Shown one piece after another: positions 1 through 10,123 of a stretch of 64,000 nt of DNA. Origin of the DNA: Aegilops tauschii subsp. strangulata. Taxonomy: Eukaryota; Streptophyta; Magnoliopsida; Poales; Poaceae. The DNA lies in NCBI RefSeq assembly GCF_002575655.3, contig NC_053035.3, positions 501,858,601 to 501,922,600 of the forward strand, read 5' to 3'. The translations under genes were made by a program, and so were the position numbers. The notes below the pieces were generated by a model. That model saw nothing but the letters and a program-made list of their open reading frames with translations. It searched no databases and was not told where the DNA came from. Numbering within the stretch: position 1 is the first letter of the stretch; the number at the start of each line of letters is the position of its first letter.

Positions 1-30
1 ACTCGAGGAAGCGGTGGCGGCGGATACAAG

Positions 31-261
31 TTAGCCATCCAGGAAAACAGTGCGGTCACTCAAGGGCAATGTTGACGTTGAGCCCCTGAGTTCCATAGAT
101 GATTCCTCCATGATCTTGATAGAGATCGGAGTTGATGATGACAAGGACATATTTCCGATCTTGACGATCCGAAGAGGAGCCTGGTCCTCGGCCCAGTCGA
201 GGTGACCAGTCGAGCCGGCGATGAAGACGCCGCTGTTGCAGTTGATCTGCAAGCGAGCCAT
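31..261 (-). CDS. short ORF in the G1 leader, possible start of gag
   Basis: A 76-residue open frame starting with ATG about 45 bases inside the primer binding site of G1. It is the first open frame on the sense strand of the element, so it could be a short leader peptide or a broken start of gag. It has no motif I recognise and ends at a stop well inside the window. Two other frames are open over the same bases, which lowers confidence that it is translated. Confidence 0.25.
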   Translation of the reverse strand: MARLQINCNSGVFIAGSTGHLDWAEDQAPLRIVKIGNMSLSSSTPISIKIMEESSMELRGSTSTLPLSDRTVFLDG

Positions 262-289
262 TGATCCTTTTGCCGATCACACAGCGGAA

Positions 290-307
290 CTCTCAATGAA
301 AGCACCA
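290..307 (-). promoter_or_regulatory. primer binding site of G1
   Basis: On the minus strand the bases after the LTR read TGGTGCTTTCATTGAGAG, separated from the LTR end by one base. This is the expected form of a retrotransposon primer site: it begins TGG, the complement of the tRNA CCA end. I did not identify the matching tRNA with certainty. Confidence 0.65.
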
Positions 308-308
308 T

Positions 309-789
309 TGTCGGTGTCAAAACTGGCGGATCTTGGGTGGGGGGTCCTGAACTGTGCGTCTAAGGATGATGGTAACAAGAGACAGGGGACACAATGTTTA
401 CCCAGGTTCGGGCCCTCTCTATGGAGGTAATACCCTACTTCCTGCTTGATTGATCTTGATGAATATAGGGGTTACAAGAGTTGATCTACCTCGAGATCAT
501 ATGTTGAGGTATAAACCCTAGAGGTATGATGAGTAATATCATAATGATCTATCGACTAGCCTGGCCTCGGCTTATATAACATACCGGAGGCCTAGGATAA
601 CAAGAGTCCTAATCGAATACGCTGGTGGAGAGGAGTCCTTGTCTTGATCACCAAGTCTTGTCGATTCTTCCTTGTGTATACATCGGCTGTCCGAACTGGC
701 CCATGAGTAAACGACCATGGGGGTCCTCGGCCTAATCCAACTGATCGGGAGACGACGTGGTGAGTACCCCCTAGTTCAGGACACCGTCA
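309..789 (-). repeat. LTR of Tat-type Gypsy G1
   Basis: Begins TGTCGGTGTC and ends CCGTCA on the plus strand, so it has the TG...CA ends of an LTR (about 481 bp). The first 190 bases are clearly homologous to 50870-51080. The right boundary is placed where element B LTR sequence resumes (compare 790 onward with 16006 onward). Confidence 0.75.
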
Positions 790-1087
790 CATACCTTCAG
801 CCCCGAGGGTGAACTACTCCCTCCTCATCATGGAGAGCGCCGAGATGATAAAGATGGCCATCGGTGATGGATCCCCCCTCCGGCAGGATGCTGGAACAGG
901 GTCCCGATTGGTTTTTGGTGGCTACAGAGGCTTGCGGCGGCGGAACTCCTGATCTAGGTTATTTTCTGGAGGTTTGGGGATTTATAGGAGAGTTTGGCGT
1001 CGAGAACAAGTCAGGGGGCCCCACGGAGAGTCCACGAGGCACAGGGGCGCGCCCTGGGTGGGTGGGAGCGCCCTCCACCCTCGTGGG
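790..1087 (-). repeat. 3' LTR of Gypsy element B, part 1
   Basis: Homologous to the middle of the LTR at 14915-16536. It shares the CCCTCAGCC.CGAGGGTG block and the 'tggtttttggtggctacagag' region. It is cut on the left by G1 and on the right by Angela, and it resumes at 9882. It differs from the 5' LTR of B by roughly 5% by eye. Confidence 0.85.
1083..1087. repeat. target site duplication of Angela, left
   Basis: GTGGG immediately before the Angela LTR start TGTTGAGAATCG. The same five bases follow the other LTR at 9877-9881. Joining the two flanks restores continuous element B LTR sequence. Confidence 0.95.
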
Positions 1088-2806
1088 TGTTGAGAATCGT
1101 AGCATAATTTTAAAATTTTCCTACGCTCACCAAGATGCATCTATGGAGTCTACTAGCAACGAGGGGAAAGGAGTGCATCTACATACCCTTGTAGATCGCG
1201 AGCGGAAGCGTTCCAATGAACGTGGATGACGGAGTCGTACTCGCCGTGATCCAAATCACCGATGACCGAGTGCCGAACGTACAGCACCTCCGCGTTCAAC
1301 ACACGTACGGTGCAGCGACGTCTCCTCCTTTCTTGATCCAGCAAGGGGCAAGGAGAGGTTGATGGAGATCCAACAGCACGATGGCGTGGTGGTGGATGTA
1401 GCGGTTCTCCGGCAGGGCTTCGCCGAACTTCTGCGAGAGAGAGAGGTGTTGCAGGGGAGGAGGGAGGCGCCAAAGGCTGTAGTGTGCTGCCCTCCCTCCC
1501 CCCCCTTTATATAGGCCCCCAAGGGGGGTGCGCAGCCCTAGGAGATGGGATCTCCAAGGGGGGGGCGGCGGCCAAGGGGGGAAGGGGTTGCCTTGCCCCC
1601 CAAGGCAAGGGGGAACTCCCCCCCTAGGGTTCCCAACCCTAGGCGCATGGGGGGGAGGCCCAAGGAGGCGCCCCAGCCCACTAGGGGCTGGTTCCCCTCC
1701 ACTTTCAGCCCACGGGGCCCTCCGGGACAGGTGGCCCCACCCGGTAGACCCCCGGGACCCTTCCGGTGGTCCCGGTACAATACCGATAACCCCCGAAACT
1801 TTCCCGGTGGCCAAAACTGGACTTCCTATATATAATTCTTCACCTCCGGACCATTCCGGAACCTCTCGTGACGTCTGGGATCTCATCCGGGACTCCGAAC
1901 AACTTTCGGGTTTCCGCATACATATATCTCTACAACCCTAGCGTCACCGGACCTTAAGTGTGTAGACCCTACGGGTTCGGGAGACATGCAGACATGACCG
2001 AGACGCCTCTCCGGTCAATAACCAACAGTGGGATCTGGATACCCATGTTGGCTCCCACATGTTCCACGATGATATCATCGGGTGAACCACGGTGTCGAGG
2101 ATTCAATCAATCAGTATGCAATTCCCTTTGTCAATCGGTATGTTACTTGCCCGAGATTCGATCGTCGGTATCCCAATACCTTGTTCAATCTCGTTACCGG
2201 CAAGTCTCTTTACTCGTACTGCAATGCATGATCCCGTGACTAACGCCTTAGTCACATTGAGCTCATTATGATGATGCATTACCGAGTGGGCCCAGAGATA
2301 CCTCTCCGTTTACACGGAGTGACAAATCCCAGTCTTGATCCGTGCCAACCCAACAGACACTTTCGGAGATACCCGTAATGCACCTTTATAGTCACCCAGT
2401 TACGTTGTGACGTTTGGCACACCCAAAGCACTCCTACGGTATCCGGGAGTTGCACGATCTCATGGTCTAAGGAAAAGATACTTGACATTGGAAAAGCTCT
2501 AGCAAACGAAACTACCCGATCTTTTATGCTATGCTTAAGTTGGGTCTTGTCCATCACATCATTCTCCTAATGATGTGATCCCGTTATCAATGACATCCTA
2601 TGTCCATAGTCAGGAAACCATGACTATTTGTTGATCAACGAGCTAGTCAACTAGAGGCTTACTAGGGACAGGTTGTGATCTATGTATTCACACATGTATT
2701 ACGATTTCCGGACAATACAATTATAGCATGAATAATAGACTATTATCATGAACAAAGAAATATAATAATAACCTTTTATTATTGCCTCTAGGGCATATTT
2801 CCAACA
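1088..2806 (-). repeat. 3' LTR of Angela
   Basis: 1,719 bp, with TG...CA ends. Almost identical to 8123-9876. Carries the GC-rich transcribed region near 1500-1800 and the same TATA-like elements as the 5' LTR. The ORFs seen across it on both strands are by-products of the GC-rich sequence, not genes. Confidence 0.95.
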
Positions 2807-2819
2807 GTCTCCCACTTGC
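2807..2819 (-). promoter_or_regulatory. polypurine tract of Angela
   Basis: Reads GCAAGTGGGAGAC on the minus strand, directly before the 3' LTR start TGTTGGAAATATG. This is where the plus-strand primer of an LTR retrotransposon lies. The same tract precedes the LTR of the second Copia at 26686. Confidence 0.8.
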
Positions 2820-2838
2820 ACTAGAGTCAATAATCTAG

Positions 2839-4152
2839 TTACATTGTGATGAATCGAACACCCATTGCGTCCTGGTGTTGATCATGTTTTGCCCTAGGGA
2901 GAGGTTTAGTCAACGGATCTGCTACATTCAGGTCCGTGTGTACTTTACAAATATCTATGTCTCCATTTTGAACACTTTCACGAATGGAGTTGAAGCGACG
3001 CTTGATATGCCTGGTCTTCCTGTGAAACCTGGGCTCCTTCGCAAGGGCAATGGCTCCAGTGTTGTCACAGAAGAGAGTCATCGGGCCCGACGCATTGGGA
3101 ATCACCCCTAGGTCGGTAATGAACTCCTTCATCCAGACTGCTTCCTGTGCTGCCTCCGAGGCTGCCATGTATTCCGCTTCACATGTAGATCCCGCCACGA
3201 CGCTTTGCTTGCAACTGCACCAGCTTACTGCTCCTCTATTCAAAATATACACGTATCCGGTCTGTGACTTTGAGTCATCCGGATCTGTGTCGAAACTAGC
3301 GTCGACGTAACCCTTTACGACTAGCTCTTCATCACCTCCATAAACGAGAAACATATCCTTAGTCCTCTTCAGGTACTTCAGGATATTCTTGACCGCTGTC
3401 CAGTGTTCCTTGCCGGGATTACTTTGGTACCTTCCTACCAAACTTACGGCAAGGTTTACATCAGGTCTGGTACACAGCATGGCATACATAATAGACCCTA
3501 TGGCCGAGGCATAGGGGATGACACTCATCTCTTCTATATCTTCTGCCGTGGTCGGACATTGAGCCGTGCTCAATTTCACACCTTGCAATACAGGCAAGAA
3601 CCCCTTCTTGGACTGATCCATATTGAACTTCTTCAATATCTTGTCAAGGTATGTACTCTGTGAAAGACCAATGAGGCGTCTTGATCTATCTCTATAGATC
3701 TTGATGCCTAATATATAAGCAGCTTCTCCAAGGTCCTTCATTGAAAAACACTTATTCAAATAGGCCTTTATACTCTCCAAGAATTCTATATCATTTCCCA
3801 TCAATAATATGTCATCCACATACAATATGAGAAATGCTATAGAGCTCCCACTCACTTTCTTGTAAACACAGGCTTCTCCATAAGTCTGTGTAAACCCAAA
3901 CGCTTTGATCATCTCATCAAAGCGAATGTTCCAACTCCGAGATGCTTGCACCAGCCCATAGATTGAGCGTTGGAGCTTGCATACTTTGTTAGCATTCTTA
4001 GGATCGACAAAACCTTCCGGCTGCATCATATACAACTCTTCCTTAAGGAAGCCGTTAAGGAATGCTGTTTTGACGTCCATCTGCCATATCTCATAATCAT
4101 AGTATGCGGCAATTGCTAACATGATTCGGACGGACTTCAGCTTCGCTACGGG
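2839..4152 (-). pseudogene. Angela pol, C-terminal part: reverse transcriptase and RNase H
   Basis: Continues the gag-pol frame after a single in-frame TAA at 4153-4155; the open part reaches the stop near 2839. The N-terminus carries the Copia RT segment with QMDVKTAFLNG. The catalytic YVDD lies at 3811-3822 and is intact. Downstream is an RNase H domain with DASFDTDPDD, SWCSCKQ and a CEAEYMA motif holding the acidic residues, ending in the usual ADPLTKPLPR tail. The frame is otherwise open over 427 residues from the internal Met at 4122. Loss of function therefore rests on one base (a Ser-type codon to TAA) upstream, which separates RT from gag-protease-integrase. Confidence 0.93.
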
Positions 4153-6819
4153 TTAGAAAGTCTCATCGTAGTCAACCCCTTGAACTTGTCGATAACCCTT
4201 AGCGACAAGTCGAGCTTTGTAGATGGTCACATTACCATCTGCGTCCGTTTTCTTCTTAAAGATCCATTTGTTTTCTATGGCTCGCCGCTCAACGGGCAAG
4301 TCAGTCAAAGTCCATACTTTGTTTTCATACATGGATTCTATCTCGGATTTCATGGCTTCTAGCCATTTGTCGGAATCCGGGCCCGCCATCGCTTCTTCAT
4401 AGTTCGAAGGTTCACCGTTGTCTAACAACATGATTTCCAGGACAGGGTTGCCGTACCACTCTGGTGCGGAACGTGTCCTTGTGGACCTACGAAGTTCAGT
4501 AACTTGATCTGAAGCTTCATGATCATCATCAATAACTTCCTCCCCAGTCGGTGTAGGCACCACAGGAACATTTTCCTGCGCTGCGCTACTTTCCGGTTTG
4601 GAAGGGGTGACTATCACCTCATCAAGTTCCACTTTCCTCCCACTCAATTCTTTCGAGAGAAACTCCTTCTCTAGAAAGGACCCGTTCTTGGCAACGAAGA
4701 TCTTGCCTTCGGATCTGAGGTAGAAGGTATACCCAATAGTTTCCTTAGGGTATCCTATGAAGACGCATTTTTCCGATTTGGGTTCGAGCTTTTCAGGTTG
4801 AAGTTTCTTGACATAAGCATCGCATCCCCAAACTTTTAGAAACGACAGCTTAGGTTTCTTCCCAAACCATAATTCATACGGTGTCGTCTCAACGGATTTA
4901 GACGGTGCCCTATTTAAAGTGAATGTGGCAGTCTCTAAAGCATAACCCCAAAATGAGAGCGGTAAATCGGTAAGAGACATCATAGATCGCACCATATCCA
5001 ATAGAGTGCGATTACGACGTTCGGACACACCATTTCTCTGAGGTGTTCCAGGCGGCGTGAGTTGTGAAACTATTCCACATTTCCTTAAGTGTGTACCAAA
5101 TTCGTGACTTAAATATTCTCCTCCACGATCTGATCGTAAGAATTTTATTTTTCTGTCACGTTGATTTTCAACCTCACTCTGAAATTCCTTGAACTTTTCA
5201 AAGGTTTCAGACTTGTGTTTCATTAGGTAGACATACCCATATCTACTTAAGTCATCAGTGAGAGTGAGAACATAACGATATCCTCCGCGAGCCTCAACAC
5301 TCATCGGACCGCACACATCGGTATGTATGATTTCCAGTAAGTTGGTTGCTCGCTCCATTGTTCCGGAGAACGGAGTCTTGGTCATCTTACCCATGAGGCA
5401 TGGTTCGCACGTGTCAAATGATTCGTAATCAAGAGACTCCAAAAGTCCATCTGCATGGAGCTTCTTCATGCGCTTGACACCGATGTGACCAAGGCGGCAG
5501 TGCCACAAGTATGTGGGACTATCGTTATCAACTTTACATCTTTTGGTATTCACACTATGAACATGTGTAACATCACGTTCGAGATTCATCAAAAATAAAC
5601 CATTGACCAGCGGGGCATGACCATAAAACATATATCTCAAATAAATAGAACAACCATTATTCTCGGATTTAAATGAGTAGCCATCTCGAATTAAACGAGA
5701 TCCAGATACAATGTTCATGCTCAAAGCTGGCACTAAATAACAATTATTGAGGTTTAAAACTAATCCCGTAGGTAGATGCAGAGGTAGCGTGCCGACGGTG
5801 ATCACATCGACCTTGGAACCATTCCCGACGCGCATCGTCACCTCGTCCTTTGCCAGTCTCCGTTTATTCCGTAGTTCCTGCTTTGAGTTACAAATATGAG
5901 CAACCGCACCGGTATCAAATACCCAGGAGCTACTACGAGTACTGGTAAGGTACACATCAATTACTTGTATATCACATATACCTTGGGTGTTGCCAGCCTT
6001 CTTCTTGTCCGCTAAATATTTGGGGCAGTTCCGCTTCCAGTGACCACTTCCCTTGTAATAAAAGCACTCAGTCTCGGGCTTGGGTCCATTCTTTGACTTC
6101 TTCCCGGTAACTGGCTTACCGGGCGTGGCAACTCCCTTGCCGTCCTTCTTGAAGTTCTTTTTACCCTTGCCCTTTTTGAACTTAGTGGTTTTATTCACCA
6201 TCAACACTTGATGTTCTTTTCTGATCTCTACCTCAGCTGATTTCAGCATTGAATATACCTCGGGAATGGTCTTTTCCATCCCCTGCATATTGTAGTTCAT
6301 CACAAAGCTCTTGTAGCTTGGTGGAAGCGACTGGAGGATTCTGTCAATGACCGCGTCATCCGGGAGATTAACTCCCAGCTGAGACAAGCGGTTGTGCAAC
6401 CCAGACATTCTGAGTATGTGCTCACTAACAGAACTGTTCTCCTCCATTTTACAGCTGAAGAACTTGTCGGAGACATCATATCTCTCGACCCGGGCATGAG
6501 CTTGAAAAACCAGTTTCAGCTCCTTGAACATCTCATATGCTCCATGTTTCTCAAAACGCTTTTGGAGACCCGGTTCTAAGCTGTAAAGCATGCCGCACTG
6601 AACGAGGGAGTAATCATCAGCACGCTGCTGCCAAGCGTTCATAACGTCTTGGTTCTCAGGGATTGGTGCTTCACCTAGCGGTGCTTCTAAGACATAATCT
6701 TTCTTGGCTGCTATGAGGATGATCCTCAGGTTCCGGACCCAGTCCGTATAGTTGCTGCCATCATCTTTCAGCTTGGTTTTCTCTAGGAACGCGTTGAAAT
6801 TGAGGACAACGTGGGCCAT
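4153..6819 (-). pseudogene. Angela gag, protease and integrase, open to a single stop
   Basis: 888 codons from ATG at 6819. Order: gag (about residues 1-240); zinc knuckle (about 252-265) in which the second Cys is Tyr (CFYYKGSGHWKRNC instead of CX2CX4HX4C); protease with DTG near 302-304; pre-integrase finger (HCRLGH...CEPC); and integrase core with TDVCGP near 501, SDRGGEY near 563 and NGVSERRN near 599. All three catalytic acids are therefore present. The frame runs into the start of RT and stops at 4153-4155. In this family one polyprotein is cleaved by its own protease in the virus-like particle. Here the stop would give a product without RT. Start chosen because it is the first ATG after the leader and begins a typical Copia gag. 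Confidence 0.93.
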
Positions 6820-8104
6820 TTGATCTACAATACATAGTGTAAAGATTTTAGACTAAGTTCATGATAATTAAGTTCATATAATCAAATTATTTAATGAACT
6901 CCCACTCAGATAGACATCCCTCTAGTCATCTAAGTGAAACATGATCCGAATTCAACTAGGCCGTGTCCGATCATCACGTGAGACGGACTAGTCAAGATCG
7001 GTGAACATCTCCATGTTGATCGTATCTTCTATACGATTCATGCTCGACCTTTCGGTCCTCCGTGTTCCGAGGCCATGTCTGTACATGATAGGCTCGTCAA
7101 GTCAACCTAAGTGTATTGCGTGTGTTTCGAGGCCATGTCTGTACATGCTAGGCTCGTCAACACCCGTTGTATTCGAACGTTAGAATCTATCACACCCGAT
7201 CATCACGTGGTGCTTCGAAACAACGAACTTTCGCAACGGTGCACAGTTAGGGTGAACACTTTCTTGAAATTATCATAAGGGATCATCCTACTTGCTACCG
7301 TCGTTCTAAGCAAATAAGATGCAAAAAACATGATAAACATCACATGCAATCAAACAGTGACATGATATGGCCAATATCATCATGCTCCTTTGATCTCCAT
7401 CTTCGGGGCACCATGATCATCTTCGTCACCGGCATGACACCATGATCTCCATCATTGTGTCTTCATGAAGTCGTCACGCCAACGATTACTTCTACTTGTA
7501 TGGCTAACGCGTTTAGCAACAAAGTAAAGTAAATTACATGGCGTTATTCAATGACACGCAGGTCATGCAAAATAATAAAGACAACTCCTATGGCTCCTGC
7601 CGGTTGTCATACTCATCGACATGCAAGTCGTGATTCCTATTACAAGAATATGATCAATCTCATACATCACATATATCATTCATCACATCTTCTGGCCATA
7701 TCATATCACATATATCACTTGCTGCAAAAACAAGTTAGACGTCCTCTAATTGTTGTTGCAAGTTTTTTTACGTGGTTTGTAGGTTTCTAGCAAGAACGTT
7801 TTCTTACCTACGTATGACCACAACGTGATTTGCCAATTTCTATTTACCCTTCATAAGGACCCTTTTCATCGAATCCGTTCCGACTAAAGTAGGAGAGACA
7901 GACACCCGCTAGCCACCTTATGCAACTAGTGCATGTCAATCGGTGGAACCTGTCTCACGTAAGCGTACGTGTAAGGTCGGTCCGGGCCGCTTCATCCTAC
8001 AATGCCGCCGAAACAAGAAACGACTAGTAGCGGCAAGAAGAATTGGCAACATCAACGCCCACAACTTCTTTGTGTTCTACTCGTGCATAGTAACTACGCA
8101 TAGG
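6820..8104 (-). other. Angela untranslated leader
   Basis: About 1.3 kb between primer site and gag start with no long open frame. It holds many short ATG-containing frames and an imperfect direct repeat (see 7066-7160). Such leaders carry packaging and translation-control signals in this family, but I cannot point to individual ones here. Confidence 0.7.
7066..7160. repeat. two-copy direct repeat in the Angela leader
   Basis: The phrase CGAGGCCATGTCTGTACATG followed by .TAGGCTCGTCAA occurs at about 7068 and again at about 7128, some 60 bases apart. It is a tandem duplication inside the leader. Confidence 0.8.
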
Positions 8105-8121
8105 CCTGGCTCATGATGCCA
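8105..8121 (-). promoter_or_regulatory. primer binding site of Angela
   Basis: On the minus strand it reads TGGCATCATGAGCCAGG, one base after the 5' LTR. It resembles the initiator-Met tRNA complement used by BARE-type elements (TGGTATCAGAGCC) with a T-to-C change and one extra T, so it may prime poorly. Confidence 0.7.
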
Positions 8122-8466
8122 CTGTTGAGAATCGTAGCATAATTTTAAAATTTTCCTACGCTCACCAAGATGCATCTATGGAGTCTACTAGCAACGAGGG
8201 GAAAGGAGTGCATCTACATACCCTTGTAGATCGCGAGCGGAAGCGTTCCAATGAACGTGGATGACGGAGTCGTACTCGCCGTGATCCAAATCACCGATGA
8301 CCGAGTGCCGAACGTACAGCACCTCCGCGTTCAACACACGTACGGTGCAGCGACGTCTCCTCCTTTCTTGATCCAGCAAGGGGGAAGGAGAGGTTGATGG
8401 AGATCCAACAGCACGACGGCGTGGTGGTGGATGTAGCGGTTCTCCGGCAGGGCTTCGCCGAACTTC

Positions 8467-8468
<2 letters not shown>

Positions 8469-8513
<45 letters not shown>
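8469..8513. repeat. GA microsatellite in the Angela 5' LTR
   Basis: About 22 GA units between CTGC and GGTGTTG. The partner LTR has only about 6 units at 1434-1446, so the expansion happened after insertion. Confidence 0.95.
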
Positions 8514-8516
<3 letters not shown>

Positions 8517-8573
8517 GTTGCAGGGGAGGAGGGAGGCCCCAAAGGCTGTAGTGTGCTACCCTCCCTCCCCCCC

Positions 8574-8581
8574 TTTATATA
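8574..8581 (-). promoter_or_regulatory. TATA-like box (inner) in the Angela 5' LTR
   Basis: TATATAAA on the minus strand inside the LTR. BARE-type LTRs are known to use two TATA-driven start sites; this would be the second one. The equivalent in the 3' LTR is near 1506-1513. Confidence 0.5.
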
Positions 8582-8896
8582 GGCCCCCAAGGGGGGTGCG
8601 CAGCCCTAGGAGATGGGATCTCCAAGGGGGGGGCGGCGGCCAAGGGGGGAAGGGGTTGCCTTGCCCCCCAAGGCAAGGGGGAACTCCCCCCCCCTAGGGT
8701 TCCCAACCCTAGGCGCATGGGGGGGAGGCCCAAGGAGGCGCCCCAGCCCACTAGGGGCTGGTTCCCCTCCACTTTCAGCCCACGGGGCCCTCCGGGACAG
8801 GTGGCCCCACCCGGTGGACCCCCGGGACCCTTCCGGTGGTCCCGGTACAATACCGATAACCCCCGAAACGTTCCCGGTGGCCAAAACTGGACTTCC

Positions 8897-8904
8897 TATA
8901 TATA
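8897..8904 (-). promoter_or_regulatory. TATA-like box (outer) in the Angela 5' LTR
   Basis: TATATATA followed by GGAAGTCC on the minus strand, about 320 bases upstream of the inner box. It would be the upstream start of the two described for BARE-type LTRs. Confidence 0.5.
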
Positions 8905-9876
8905 ATTCTTCACCTCCGGACCATTCCGGAACCTCTCGTGACGTCCGGGATCTCATCCGGGACTCCGAACAACTTTCGGGTTTCCGCATACATATATCTC
9001 TACAACCCTAGCGTCACCGGACCTTAAGTGTGTAGACCCTACGGGTTCGGGAGACATGCAGACATGACCGAGACGCCTCTCCGGTCAATAACCAACAGCG
9101 GGATCTGGATACCCATGTTGGCTCCCACATGTTCCACGATGATATCATCGGGTGAACCACGGTGTCGAGGATTCAATCAATCCGTATGCAATTCCCTTTG
9201 TCAATCGGTATGTTACTTGCCCGAGATTCGATCGTCGGTATCCCAATACCTTGTTCAATCTCGTTACCGGCAAGTCTCTTTACTCGTACTGCAATGCATG
9301 ATCCCGTGACTAACGCCTTAGTCACATTGAGCTCATTATGATGATGCATTACCGAGTGGGCCCAGAGATACCTCTCCATTTACACGGAGTGACAAATCCC
9401 AGTCTTGATCCGTGCCAACCCAACAGACACTTTCGGAGATACCCGTAATGCACCTTTATAGTCACCCAGTTACGTTGTGACGTTTGGCACACCCAAAGCA
9501 CTCCTATGGTATCCGGGAGTTGCACAATCTCATGGTCTAAGGAAAAGATACTTGACATTGGAAAAGCTCTAGCAAACGAAACTACCCGATCTTTTATGCT
9601 ATGCTTAAGTTGGGTCTTGTCCATCACATCATTCTCCTAATGATGTGATCCCGTTATCAATGACATCCTATGTCCATAGTCAGGAAACCATGACTATCTG
9701 TTGATCAACGAGCTAGTCAACTAGAGGCTTACTAGGGACAGGTTGTGATCTATGTATTCACACATGTATTACGATTTCCGGACAATACAATTATAGCATG
9801 AATAATAGACTATTATCATGAACAAAGAAATATAATAATAACCTTTTATTATTGCCTCTAGGGCATATTTCCAACA

Positions 9877-9881
9877 GTGGG
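9877..9881. repeat. target site duplication of Angela, right
   Basis: GTGGG, identical to 1083-1087. Element B LTR sequence continues from here. Confidence 0.95.
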
Positions 9882-10123
9882 GCCCATGGGACTCCCCTCC
9901 GGTAACTCTTCATTCCAGTATTTTTTATATTTTCCAGAAAAAATCTTCGTTGATTTTCAGCGCATTCCGAGAACTTTTATTTCTGCACAAAAACAACACC
10001 ACGCTAGTTCTGCTAAAAACAGCGTCAGTCCGGGTTAGTTCTAACCAAATCCAAAATCATGTAAAAACATTATAAACATGGCATGAATACATCAAAAATT
10101 ATAGATACGTTGGAGACGTATTA
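9882..10123 (-). repeat. 3' LTR of Gypsy element B, part 2
   Basis: Start of the LTR in element direction. It matches 16296-16536 with about 14 differences in 240 bases. The terminal TGATACGTC is mutated to TAATACGTC at 10115-10123. Internal sequence of B begins at 10124 with the purine-rich GCTTGGGGATGC on the minus strand. Confidence 0.9.

Larger units (their letters stand above)
1..789 (-). mobile_element. Tat-type Gypsy G1, 5' end only
   Basis: The right end of an LTR retrotransposon read on the minus strand: leader (1-289), primer binding site (290-307) and 5' LTR (309-789). The LTR is the same family as the one at 50870: both begin TGTCGGTGTCAAAAC and share a long GGTTCGGGCCCTCTCTATGG block. 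The body continues left of the window. The element sits inside the 3' LTR of Gypsy element B, whose sequence resumes at 790. Tat-lineage assignment rests on the related copy G3, which carries the characteristic antisense gene. Its target duplication cannot be checked because the other end is not visible. Confidence 0.8.
1088..9876 (-). mobile_element. complete Copia LTR retrotransposon, Angela/BARE family
   Basis: An 8,789-bp full-length element inserted in the 3' LTR of element B with a perfect GTGGG duplication. In its own direction it runs right to left: 5' LTR 8123-9876, primer site 8105-8121, leader, gag-protease-integrase-RT-RNase H frame 6819 to 2839, polypurine tract 2807-2819, 3' LTR 1088-2806. 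The LTR begins TGTTGGAAATATGCCC, which I recall as the Angela/BARE start. The two LTRs differ by about 14 substitutions plus a GA-repeat length change. It appears to be the youngest insertion in the window and is only lightly damaged. Confidence 0.95.
8123..9876 (-). repeat. 5' LTR of Angela
   Basis: 1,754 bp, 35 bp longer than its partner, almost all from expansion of a GA run at 8469-8513. This is the copy that would drive transcription (right to left). The right end is ATTTCCAACA followed by the GTGGG duplication. Confidence 0.95.

Noticed and set aside
1153..1941. Several overlapping ORFs of 80-207 codons on both strands
   Set aside because: They lie in the GC-rich transcribed part of the Angela LTR, recur at 8291-9011 in the other LTR, and have Pro/Gly-rich composition without a conserved motif.
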